Shown piece by piece: positions 7,379 through 14,542 of a stretch of DNA of 43,944 bases (its first letter is position 1; each line of letters opens with the position of its first letter). Position numbers and translations under genes: made by a program. The notes under the pieces were generated by a model. That model was not told the origin of the DNA. It worked only from the letters and a program-made list of their open reading frames with translations, and searched no databases. The stretch comes from Bacteroidota bacterium (GTDB lineage Bacteria; Bacteroidota; Bacteroidia; Flavobacteriales; Weeksellaceae). The stretch spans positions 1 through 43,944 of the forward strand of contig JAEWYW010000007.1 of assembly GCA_023458535.1 (NCBI GenBank). Reading direction: 5' to 3'.

Positions 7379-8557
7379 ATGTCCGATATTCTCCTAAAAT
7401 CAATACTTGATAACGATTTTTATAAGATAACCATGCAGAATGCCGTGGTAAAGCTTTTTCCTAGTACGGTAGTAAAATATGAATTTATCAATCGTGGGAA
7501 ACATACTTTTCCTGAAGGTTTTGCTGAAGCACTACGAAATGCCATTAACAAAATGGCGGAACTCAAACTCACAAAAGACGAAAAAAAATTCCTCGCAGAA
7601 ACCTGTCCTTATCTGGATTTACCTTATTTAGACTTTTTAGAAGGTTATCACTACGATCCTTCAGAAGTAAAAATTGAACAGACAGATGAAGAATTAAAGG
7701 TAAGCGTAGAAGGCCTTTGGTACAGAACAATTCTATGGGAAGTCCCATTGTTAGCATTAATAAGTGAACTGCATTATGAAATGAAGCATATGGAGCGCGA
7801 TTCAAACGAATCCGTAGTTCAAAAAACATTAGAAAAAGCTCAACAACTGAATGCTCTAGGGGTTACCTTTGCGGAGTTTGGAACAAGGAGAAGACATTCG
7901 TATAAAGTTCAGAATCTGGTAATGGAGGCATTAACACAGAAAAAGGACTCCACATTTATAGGCACATCCAACATTCATTTTGCGATGAAATATTCAGTAA
8001 AGCCAATCGGAACGCATGCTCATGAGTGGTTCATGTTTCACGGTGCCGAATTCGGTTTTAAAATGGCCAATTCGTTGGCACTTGAGCATTGGGTGGATGT
8101 TTATAGAGGAGATCTTGGGGTGGCACTTTCGGACACTTACACCACGGATGTTTTCTTCCGTCAGTTCGATAAAAAATTCAGCAAACTATTCGATGGTGTT
8201 CGGCATGACAGTGGCGATCCTTTGGAGTTTGCAGATAAAACAATTTCTCATTATAACAATAATGGTATTAACCCTCTTTATAAATACATCATTTTTTCTG
8301 ATGGCTTGAATCTTGAAAAAGTAGATGAAATCACCAAATATTGTCAAGGGAAAATAGGAATATCATTTGGTATTGGCACAAACTTAACCAATGACGTCGG
8401 CTTGAAACCTATGAATATTGTAATGAAGCTTATTGGTGTACAAGCTCAAAATAAAGAGTGGATTCCAACTGTTAAATTATCCGATGAAAAAGGGAAATAC
8501 ACAGGAGATCCGAAGATGATAGAACTGGCAAAAGAATTTTTAAGAATTAAAGACTAA
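7379..8557 (+). CDS. pncB: Nicotinate phosphoribosyltransferase
   Basis: Cytoplasmic enzyme of the Preiss-Handler NAD salvage route: nicotinate + PRPP + ATP gives nicotinate mononucleotide. The 392 residues match the bacterial PncB family. Seen in the sequence: the N-terminal LDNDFYKITMQNAV substrate segment, FAEFGTRRRHS (about 165-173), the GTHAHEW motif (211-217) whose second histidine (H215) matches the phosphorylated histidine of enterobacterial PncB, and the phosphate-binding end FSDGLN...ISFGIGTNLTNDVG. The next gene starts 3 bases after its stop, so the two are probably co-transcribed. Confidence 0.96.
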   Translation: MSDILLKSILDNDFYKITMQNAVVKLFPSTVVKYEFINRGKHTFPEGFAEALRNAINKMAELKLTKDEKKFLAETCPYLDLPYLDFLEGYHYDPSEVKIEQTDEELKVSVEGLWYRTILWEVPLLALISELHYEMKHMERDSNESVVQKTLEKAQQLNALGVTFAEFGTRRRHSYKVQNLVMEALTQKKDSTFIGTSNIHFAMKYSVKPIGTHAHEWFMFHGAEFGFKMANSLALEHWVDVYRGDLGVALSDTYTTDVFFRQFDKKFSKLFDGVRHDSGDPLEFADKTISHYNNNGINPLYKYIIFSDGLNLEKVDEITKYCQGKIGISFGIGTNLTNDVGLKPMNIVMKLIGVQAQNKEWIPTVKLSDEKGKYTGDPKMIELAKEFLRIKD

Positions 8558-8560
8558 AGC

Positions 8561-9082
8561 ATGAGAAATTTCGCAATTACAATATTTATACTCTCATTTT
8601 TAACTTCATGTGTTATTAGCAGGGGAAAAGACGGCGAACCTGGGAAGCCAGGTATTTCAGCAACAAATAATCATTCAGAGGTTTCAACTTCAGCATTCAA
8701 TAAAAAATTAGCAGACTCTTTAAAGGCAGACCAATATGGCATGAAAACATATTTCATTGTAATGCTCACAACAGGAACAACAAAAATAGAAGACAAAAAT
8801 AAAGTTTCTGAACTCATGAAAGGGCATATGGAGAATATCGGGAAACTCGCTAAAGAAGGGAAAGTAACCGTTGCTGGTCCATTTTTAGAGAAAAATGCAA
8901 GAGACTATCGTGGAATGTTTATTTTTAATACAGATGCTAAAGATACAGCAGAAACTTGGGTAAAAACAGACCCTGCTGTAGCAGCAGGAATTTTTGATTA
9001 TGAAATCTTCAAGTGGTACGGTTCTGCAGCATTACCTACCTATCTTCCCAATCATGCAAAAGTAGCCAGAGAAAATCCTTAG
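8561..9082 (+). CDS. Lipoprotein with a YCII-type domain and a short Gly-X-Y linker
   Basis: The 173-residue product starts with a lipoprotein signal ending LTSC (C17), so it should be lipid-anchored in the envelope. Residues 22-33 (GKDGEPGKPGIS) form four collagen-like Gly-X-Y triplets just after the anchor. Residues about 60-160 resemble the YCII family: YFIVMLTTG, then a GHMENIGKLAKEGKVTVAGP helix-strand, RGMFIFN and an ETWVKTDPAVAAGIFDYEI end. YCII proteins are usually small cytoplasmic dimers of uncertain function; an exported version is unusual to me. It follows pncB by 3 bases and overlaps the convergent small membrane gene by 4 bases. No role can be assigned. Confidence 0.75.
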   Translation: MRNFAITIFILSFLTSCVISRGKDGEPGKPGISATNNHSEVSTSAFNKKLADSLKADQYGMKTYFIVMLTTGTTKIEDKNKVSELMKGHMENIGKLAKEGKVTVAGPFLEKNARDYRGMFIFNTDAKDTAETWVKTDPAVAAGIFDYEIFKWYGSAALPTYLPNHAKVARENP

Positions 9083-9291
9083 ATATCATTATCTATTGAT
9101 TTTTTATTTTTAGCCAGCTCTTGAATAATCATCACCACTGATCCTATGACAGGAAAAATGAGCAACGTTAAAAATCCCACAATACCATACCTATTTTTAA
9201 GCGTAAGATGAATTCCCGACGCAAACAAAAATAGATATGCTGCGCCTAGAAAGAATACTGTGAAAGGACCTATTGTTAGAAAACTTAACAT
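9079..9291 (-). CDS. Small two-segment membrane protein, unknown function
   Basis: About 70 residues with two hydrophobic segments (SFLTIGPFTVFFLGAAYLFL and VGFLTLLIFPVIGSVVMII) joined by a short basic loop, and a charged C-terminal tail (KNKKSIDNDI). I do not recognise a family. The ATG at 9291 is chosen over the longer TTG start at 9312, because that TTG is part of the -7 promoter element. It overlaps the YCII lipoprotein gene by 4 bases tail to tail and is divergent from rmuC. Confidence 0.6.
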   Translation of the reverse strand: MLSFLTIGPFTVFFLGAAYLFLFASGIHLTLKNRYGIVGFLTLLIFPVIGSVVMIIQELAKNKKSIDNDI

Positions 9292-9309
9292 TGATCTGAT
9301 AATTTTCCA

Positions 9310-9338
9310 CAAATATAAAACTTCGTCTCAGTTTGCAA
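9310..9338 (-). promoter_or_regulatory. Promoter of the small membrane protein gene
   Basis: TTG (9338-9336), 18 bases, then TATATTTG (9317-9310). It overlaps the in-frame TTG at 9312 and so decides for the downstream ATG at 9291. Confidence 0.55.
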
Positions 9339-9360
9339 AAGATTTTGAAACTTTGTTTCG

Positions 9361-9368
9361 TATTTTTG
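9361..9368 (+). promoter_or_regulatory. -7 element of rmuC
   Basis: TATTTTTG ending 4 bases before the rmuC ATG (9373), which implies a leaderless transcript. TTTG motifs upstream are at 13 and 25 bases, outside the preferred spacing. Confidence 0.35.
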
Positions 9369-9372
9369 AAAA

Positions 9373-10857
9373 ATGGAGCTAATCTATTTTTTAATCGGTC
9401 TTGTCATTGGTGGAGTATTAATGTTTTTCTATTTCAAAAATTCCAGTGTTTCAAGAAATGAATATTCAGATTTGAATAGTCAAGTCATTAAGCAAGAATC
9501 CGACTTGGAAAATCTTCAACAGAAATTATTAGAGTCTGAAAATGCAGTGATTTCAGAAAAGCAGAACTCCAAACAACTATCAGAACTTGTACATATTCAT
9601 CAGACAGATTACATCAAACTTTCTTCCGAATACAACTCCTTGTTGCAACAATTTCAGGATTTAAAAATTCATAATAAAAAGCAAGTACAAATCATTGAAA
9701 GTTTACAATTTGAAAAGCAGGATATTTTGCAGGAAAATACCGAACTTAAAATTAAAAATCAGCATATACAAGAAAGCCTAGAATTACAAAAAAACGAACT
9801 TCTTAAAATTCAGCAGGAATCTAAACTTCAATTTGAAAATATCGCCAACAAAATTCTGGAGGAAAAATCGGAAAAATATTCAAGCCTTCATCAAAACCAA
9901 CTTAAAACCATCTTAGAACCTTTTCAGGAAAAACTAACCGAACTCAAAAACAGAGTGAATGAAGCCTACGACACCGAAAATAAAGAACGTTTTTCACTGG
10001 CTGAAAAAGTAAAAGAACTTGCTGAACTCAACCAGCAAATTTCCGAAGATGCTAAAAAATTAACCAAGGCATTAAAGGGTGAAAGCAAAACCCAAGGAAA
10101 CTGGGGTGAAATGATTCTTGAAAACATTCTTGAAAAGTCAGGATTGGTAAAAGGTAGAGAATATTTTTTAGAACATGAGCTAAAAAATGAAGATAATAAA
10201 GCGCTATATTCGGAATTTTCAGGAAAAAAAATGCGTCCAGATGCAGTTATCAAATACCCTGACGAGAGAAATGTCATCATTGATTCTAAGGTATCGCTTA
10301 CCGCTTTCACATCTATGGTGGACGAGACCGATGCAGAGATTTATAAGATGAAAACCAACCAACATTTACAATCTATTAAAAACCATATTCAGCAACTAAG
10401 CCAGAAAGCCTATGATGATTATGGTAAATCGTTAGATTTTGTAATGATGTTTATTCCAAGCGAACCTGCCTACATTGCGGCTATGCAATCCGACCAAAAC
10501 CTATGGAATTATGCCTACGAACGCAGAATATTATTGTTAAATCCCAGCAATTTAATAACCTCTTTAAAATTGATTGCTGACTTATGGAAACGTGAACATC
10601 AGAACAGAAATGCACTAGAAATTGCAGAAAGAGGATCAAAACTTTACGATAAATTCACCTTATTTATAGATAATCTTGAGAAAATTGGGAAAAATCTGGA
10701 TCAGGCGAAATCTTCTTATCACGATGCATTCTCACAACTTACGCATGGAAGAGACAATCTGATTTTGCAAACCCAGAAACTGAAATCTTTAGGCATTAAA
10801 AACAAAAAAGAACTCCCTCAGAGCCTTATTGATCAATCTCTAAATGAAGAAAACTAA
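9373..10857 (+). CDS. rmuC: DNA recombination protein RmuC
   Basis: Protein of 494 residues with an N-terminal membrane segment (1-20), a long coiled coil (about 27-225, rich in E, Q, K and L) and the RmuC domain (about 230-450). Marker segments are GNWGEMILENILEKSGL, MRPDAVIKYPDERNVIIDSK, VMMFIPSEPAYIAA and ERRILLLNPSNLI. The RmuC domain is related to PD-(D/E)XK nucleases; the DAVIKYP...IIDSK stretch has the D...xIxDSK pattern of such a core. In E. coli, rmuC limits inversion at short inverted repeats. The following methyltransferase gene starts 24 bases downstream but has its own -7 element. Confidence 0.93.
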   Translation: MELIYFLIGLVIGGVLMFFYFKNSSVSRNEYSDLNSQVIKQESDLENLQQKLLESENAVISEKQNSKQLSELVHIHQTDYIKLSSEYNSLLQQFQDLKIHNKKQVQIIESLQFEKQDILQENTELKIKNQHIQESLELQKNELLKIQQESKLQFENIANKILEEKSEKYSSLHQNQLKTILEPFQEKLTELKNRVNEAYDTENKERFSLAEKVKELAELNQQISEDAKKLTKALKGESKTQGNWGEMILENILEKSGLVKGREYFLEHELKNEDNKALYSEFSGKKMRPDAVIKYPDERNVIIDSKVSLTAFTSMVDETDAEIYKMKTNQHLQSIKNHIQQLSQKAYDDYGKSLDFVMMFIPSEPAYIAAMQSDQNLWNYAYERRILLLNPSNLITSLKLIADLWKREHQNRNALEIAERGSKLYDKFTLFIDNLEKIGKNLDQAKSSYHDAFSQLTHGRDNLILQTQKLKSLGIKNKKELPQSLIDQSLNEEN

Positions 10858-10869
10858 AATTCAAATTCC

Positions 10870-10877
10870 TACTTTTG
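10870..10877 (+). promoter_or_regulatory. -7 element of the RNA methyltransferase gene
   Basis: TACTTTTG followed after four C-rich bases by ATGATG (10882). This spacing predicts a leaderless mRNA. No -33 TTG is seen, so read-through from rmuC may also contribute. Confidence 0.4.
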
Positions 10878-10881
10878 CCCC

Positions 10882-11652
10882 ATGATGATAGAAAGTTTCC
10901 AAAACGAGAAAATTAAAAACCTTACGAAATTAATTTCCGATAACCGATTCAGAAAAAAGTCTGATTTATTTGTCGTGGAAGGTCAGCAAGAAAATGAGCG
11001 AGCCATTATGTTTCATTTCGAAGCCGTTGAATTTTTCATTTGTGAATCTATTTTTAAAGGAACACTTCCGAAAGGTGGAAGAATACATCTTATTTCTGAT
11101 AAAATTTACGAAAAATTAGCGTATCGAGGAAGTTCAGAAGGGATCATTGGCGTATATAAAGCTCAGGATAAAACCATTTCAAGTTACAAACCGACTACAA
11201 ATGCAACCGTTATCATTGTAGAAGGTGTAGAAAAACCAGGAAATTTGGGCGCAATTTTACGGAGCTGCGAAGCTTTTGGAGTTGAAGCTTTGATAGTTAC
11301 TGATGCTAAAGCGGATTTTTATAATCCTAATGTTATCAGGTCAAGCGTGGGATGTCTTTTTGGAATGAATATTTATCAGTCGAATAATGAAGAAACCTAT
11401 GATTTCCTACAAAAAAATGAATTTAATATCTACACCACCATTATGGATGATAGTTCAAATAATTTACAGACAAGGAATTTCAAAATCAAATCTGCAATAT
11501 TGTTTGGAACCGAGCATTCCGGATTGAGCACCTTCTGGAATGGTAAAGGGCAAAATACTCTTATACCGATGGTTGGCAGTATTGATTCCTTGAATTTAAG
11601 TAATGCAGTGGCAATTACGTGTTATGAAGCTCTGAGGCAAAAAATGAACTAA
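10882..11652 (+). CDS. SpoU/TrmH-family RNA 2'-O-methyltransferase
   Basis: SAM-dependent methyltransferase of the knotted SPOUT class acting on tRNA or 23S rRNA ribose. The 256 residues hold an N-terminal L30e-like RNA-binding domain (about 1-100) and the catalytic domain with all three SpoU motifs: motif 1 NLGAILRSCEAFG (121-133), motif 2 FGTEHSGL (208-215) and motif 3 IPMVGSIDSLNLSNA (228-242). The substrate nucleotide cannot be told from sequence; RlmB-like or TsnR-like 23S rRNA modification is most likely. Two start codons stand in tandem (10882 and 10885). A bidirectional terminator follows. Confidence 0.9.
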   Translation: MMIESFQNEKIKNLTKLISDNRFRKKSDLFVVEGQQENERAIMFHFEAVEFFICESIFKGTLPKGGRIHLISDKIYEKLAYRGSSEGIIGVYKAQDKTISSYKPTTNATVIIVEGVEKPGNLGAILRSCEAFGVEALIVTDAKADFYNPNVIRSSVGCLFGMNIYQSNNEETYDFLQKNEFNIYTTIMDDSSNNLQTRNFKIKSAILFGTEHSGLSTFWNGKGQNTLIPMVGSIDSLNLSNAVAITCYEALRQKMN

Positions 11653-11677
11653 TCATTTATTTATTACATCAATAAAA

Positions 11678-11701
11678 AATGCCACTCAAAAGAGTGGCAT
11701 T
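11678..11701. terminator. Bidirectional terminator
   Basis: AATGCCACTC (11678-11687), loop AAAA, GAGTGGCATT (11692-11701): a perfect 10-bp stem between two convergent genes. The A run before it serves as a T run for the - strand gene; the T run after it on the + strand is weak. Confidence 0.75.
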
Positions 11702-11724
11702 ACTATTAATAACTGGGTTATTAA

Positions 11725-12066
11725 TTATTTTTTAGTTGCATCTTTAACAGCATCTTTAGCGTCTTTTGCAGCATCTTTAGCAGCATCAGCAGCTCCTTTA
11801 GCAGCATCACCAGCAGCTTTAGCAGTTTCTTTAGCAGCATCAGCACCAGCAGCAGTAGTAGCAGCAGCAGCATCTTTAGCAGCATCAACAGTTACAGCAG
11901 CAGCAGAATCAACAACAGTAGCAGCAGAATCAGCTACAACAGCAGCAGAATCAACAGCAGCTACAGCAGTAGAATCAGCAGCGTTAGTAGTGTCAGTAGT
12001 TTCAGTTTTTTTACATGCTACAAGAGCTAAAGCAGCGATACCAGCTACGAATAATGACTTTTTCAT
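11725..12066 (-). CDS. Ala/Lys/Asp-rich repetitive lipoprotein, unknown function
   Basis: The 113-residue product has a lipoprotein signal ending LALVAC (C18). The mature part is almost entirely Ala, Asp, Lys, Thr, Val and Ser, with degenerate repeats: first D-S-A-A-V/T-V units (about 30-62), then A-K-D-A / A-K-x-A units to the end (KDATKK). The second half is strongly helical, amphipathic and charged, like LEA-type or Braun-lipoprotein-type helices. On the DNA it is a long run of GCA/GCT/GCW-type triplets. It has its own -7 element and terminator, so it is probably monocistronic. Similar small Ala-rich lipoproteins are, as I recall, common in flavobacteria, but no function is established for them that I know of. 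Confidence 0.8.
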   Translation of the reverse strand: MKKSLFVAGIAALALVACKKTETTDTTNAADSTAVAAVDSAAVVADSAATVVDSAAAVTVDAAKDAAAATTAAGADAAKETAKAAGDAAKGAADAAKDAAKDAKDAVKDATKK

Positions 12067-12155
12067 AATAAATAAATTAAATTTTAACTTGTTAAATGTT
12101 ATATTTGTTTCTCAATTAGTTGTTCAGTTGTAGTGTGTACTTCATTTGAACAAGA

Positions 12156-12163
12156 CAAAGGTA
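12156..12163 (-). promoter_or_regulatory. -7 element of the Ala-rich lipoprotein gene
   Basis: TACCTTTG on the - strand, leaving a leader of about 85 bases before the ATG at 12066. The nearest TTG upstream is only 10 bases away, so the -33 match is poor. Confidence 0.35.
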
Positions 12164-12177
12164 TGGCAAGCATCAAA

Positions 12178-12209
12178 TTTGTCTAAGAAAAATAATTGTA
12201 ATACATTTG
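12178..12209 (+). promoter_or_regulatory. Promoter of the HTH-like membrane protein/lipoprotein pair
   Basis: TTTG (12178-12181), 20 bases, TACATTTG (12202-12209): a good match. The transcript start is predicted about 55 bases before the TTG start codon at 12269. Confidence 0.6.
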
Positions 12210-12268
12210 TAAAATAGTTTTACAAATTAAAATAACTGATTTTCAGCATTTTAAATAAATATACTTCG

Positions 12269-13444
12269 TTGACAGATTTAGACTTATTACACTTCGAACA
12301 ACTTAAAAATAAGGTTCAAGCTGAATTTTTGAAAGAAAACACACCTTCCTATGATGATATTTCAAAATGGAAAGGTATCGACATCATATATTTTCAAGAG
12401 GATTTAAGAAAAAAAGCTAAAGGAAATATTTCTGAAAAATCTTTCTACACCTACTTTAAGAATTCACCAGTAACAAAATTACCACGCATCGATATGCTCA
12501 ATTTATTGAGTATTTATGCAGGTTATAGCTCATGGTACGACTTTAAAAAACAACACCTTTTTGCCAACGAATTGTTGAGCGATGATTTAGAACCAGATGA
12601 ACAAAGTGATGATGAAGAGGAAATTGTAAGTATTGAAGAAGATAAAAATCAAGAAAAACCAATTTCTACCCAAAAAACACAGGAATTTGAGGTAGAAAAA
12701 GGTGATTTACAAAATTCAATATTTGAAAATCAGACAGTTAATGAAAATACAACTTCTCCAAAAATTAAAGAAAATACAGATGTACAAAAGTCATCATATG
12801 GCATAAAAAAGTATGCTTGGGCGACAATTTCATCTATTTTAGTAGTTTTAGTGGGTATTTTAGGTTTTAAAGATAAAATTTTTGATACCACATATACTTA
12901 CTGTTTCAAAGATGCCGATAGAAACTCACCTATTCAGAATGAACTGGAAATTAAAGTAATTAAAGAAAATGAATCTCCTCTTTTCTACAGAATAAAACAG
13001 GGTGAATGCTTTAATTATCCTACTAAAGATAAAATTCTGCGAATGGAAATTTCATCACCTGTGTATGAAAACCTTACTATAAGCAGGAATCTCGAAAATG
13101 CTCCAAAAGAAGAAACCATCGAACTGAACCCAGATGACTACAAAATGGCTGTTTTATATTTCTCCAAGAAAGATTTAAAGGGAAATGAGGATGAACAAAA
13201 CGCTCAACTGCTGCAGAAAAGAAGCCAATTGGAGTCTCTAATTAGAACCGACGCAGCCATATATCAAGTATTTGATAGTGAAATATACGGACTAGAAACA
13301 CTTACCAAGCAAAAATACATCACCTTAGTTACGACACCTACCACTTCTCTTAAAAACTTGAATGTAATTGAAATGAAGAAGGATAAGAATGATAAGATCG
13401 TATTAATTAAATTCAAAATTAATAGCAATGAAAAAACTAATTAA
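12269..13444 (+). CDS. Single-span membrane protein with an N-terminal HTH-like domain, unknown function
   Basis: Protein of 391 residues. Residues about 5-97 form a helical domain with ISEKSFYTYFKN and LPRIDMLNLLSIYAGYSSWYDF; the pattern of a short recognition-like helix followed by D-x-L-x-x-Y-x-G-Y-x-S-W-x-D-F recurs in Bacteroidota proteins with DNA-binding-like or signalling N-termini. An acidic linker follows (about 100-175), then one membrane segment (183-200) and a periplasmic domain (205-391) with a few Cys/Tyr-rich strands. The start is TTG at 12269: no in-frame ATG exists until residue 76, and the promoter position fits. The next gene, a lipoprotein, overlaps its 3' end by 17 bases, so the two are translated together. 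This layout suggests a membrane-spanning sensor or regulator; that is inference. Confidence 0.7.
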   Translation: MTDLDLLHFEQLKNKVQAEFLKENTPSYDDISKWKGIDIIYFQEDLRKKAKGNISEKSFYTYFKNSPVTKLPRIDMLNLLSIYAGYSSWYDFKKQHLFANELLSDDLEPDEQSDDEEEIVSIEEDKNQEKPISTQKTQEFEVEKGDLQNSIFENQTVNENTTSPKIKENTDVQKSSYGIKKYAWATISSILVVLVGILGFKDKIFDTTYTYCFKDADRNSPIQNELEIKVIKENESPLFYRIKQGECFNYPTKDKILRMEISSPVYENLTISRNLENAPKEETIELNPDDYKMAVLYFSKKDLKGNEDEQNAQLLQKRSQLESLIRTDAAIYQVFDSEIYGLETLTKQKYITLVTTPTTSLKNLNVIEMKKDKNDKIVLIKFKINSNEKTN

Positions 13445-14015
13445 TCTTTTATTCTCTTTATTAATAGTACTCGCCGCGTTTTCTTGTAAGAAAAACAAGG
13501 TAGAAATGAGCGATTTGGATAAATTGAGAAACAGCAACAACAAAAAAAGCTATCCTGCCGTTCAGATGGACAGTTTGCAAGCCATCAAATCCATCACACT
13601 CCAGAAAACTCAAGAAGTAATGGATTTGGCAAATCTATACCGCTCGGGCAAAAGAAATACCCAGATAGATTCTGCTATTTATACTCAAATGGAAAGCTAC
13701 TTCCACAAACCCGATTCACTTACTTTCAGAAAGATGTTCTCAGAAATGGACAGCCTTAAAGTGAAAGATGCGAAAGTAAATCAACTCGACGTTTTTAAAG
13801 AAATAATCGGAAAAGATACCATTGATTACGCGAAATTCAATGTGGAATATTTTGATAATAATAAAAAATCCATAGGAAAATTTGAAAAATTTGCGCAATA
13901 TATATTGGTATCTATTGCAAAACCACAGAACCCACAGAAAGAATTCAAGTTTTATTTTCTCAACTTTTACACACAACCTGTAAAAGACACCACCTCGGTT
14001 GGAAGCACGAGATAA
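13428..14015 (+). CDS. Lipoprotein of unknown function, paired with the HTH-like membrane protein
   Basis: 195 residues with a lipobox at LAAFSC (C20). The mature part is mainly helical and charged, with no recognised domain; DSLQAIKSITLQKTQEVMD and FEKFAQYILVSIAKPQ are its most regular helices. Its start lies 17 bases inside the end of the preceding gene, an arrangement typical of translational coupling, so the two proteins probably act in the same process at the inner/outer membrane. Its 3' end overlaps the convergent cyclo-ligase gene by 49 bases, and no terminator lies between them. Confidence 0.72.
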   Translation: MKKLINLLFSLLIVLAAFSCKKNKVEMSDLDKLRNSNNKKSYPAVQMDSLQAIKSITLQKTQEVMDLANLYRSGKRNTQIDSAIYTQMESYFHKPDSLTFRKMFSEMDSLKVKDAKVNQLDVFKEIIGKDTIDYAKFNVEYFDNNKKSIGKFEKFAQYILVSIAKPQNPQKEFKFYFLNFYTQPVKDTTSVGSTR

Positions 14016-14539
14016 TCCAAAGGCACATCATTCTCCCAAACATTATCTATATCTTCTTTAGGTGGAAAAAAATTGACACCAACTTTTAGGCAAGTATCTG
14101 GAAGTGTGGAAAACAACTGGTCGTAAAAACCTTTTCCATACCCCACCCGATTTCCTTTGGAATCCGCATACAGAAGCGGCGTAATCACATACTCAAAATC
14201 TACGATATCCGAATCTTCATTGCTTTCAGGCTCTAGAATTCCCCATGAATGCTCAATTAATTGGGTTTCGGTTGTTAATTCAATGGAAATCAATACGTCA
14301 CCATTCATTTTAGGAACGTATATTCTGATACCATTTTCCCAACAGTATTGAATAAAATGAGAAGTATCCACCTCGTTAAATTTTTTAATGCTTAAAAAAA
14401 GGTGAATCTTATCCCCCAATTTTGGCTTGAAAAATGAGATGAAATTGCTGAAAATTCGGTCAGACAAAGACAAAACCTCATCGTTCGATAAGGCTTTTCT
14501 TTTCTCTTTATATAAATTTCTAAGTTCTGCTTTTACCAT
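13967..14539 (-). CDS. 5-formyltetrahydrofolate cyclo-ligase
   Basis: Cytoplasmic folate enzyme (MTHFS/YgfA family) that converts 5-formyl-THF to 5,10-methenyl-THF with ATP. The 190 residues are of normal length. Marks of the family are the basic N-terminal KAELRNLYKEKRKAL, the PKMNGD strand-loop (about 76-81), ITPLLYADSKGNRVGYGKGFYDQ (119-141), which forms the nucleotide/folate site, and the end VPLDYLVLPTEV. It lies 3 bases after trhO and is probably co-transcribed with it. The last 49 bases overlap the opposing lipoprotein gene. Confidence 0.93.
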   Translation of the reverse strand: MVKAELRNLYKEKRKALSNDEVLSLSDRIFSNFISFFKPKLGDKIHLFLSIKKFNEVDTSHFIQYCWENGIRIYVPKMNGDVLISIELTTETQLIEHSWGILEPESNEDSDIVDFEYVITPLLYADSKGNRVGYGKGFYDQLFSTLPDTCLKVGVNFFPPKEDIDNVWENDVPLDYLVLPTEVVSFTGCV

Positions 14540-14542
14540 CGC

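Noticed and set aside
11725..12066. Ala-rich repeats considered as a CRISPR-like or tandem DNA array
   Set aside because: The repeats are degenerate codon-level repeats within a good lipoprotein frame, with no constant repeat/spacer pattern.
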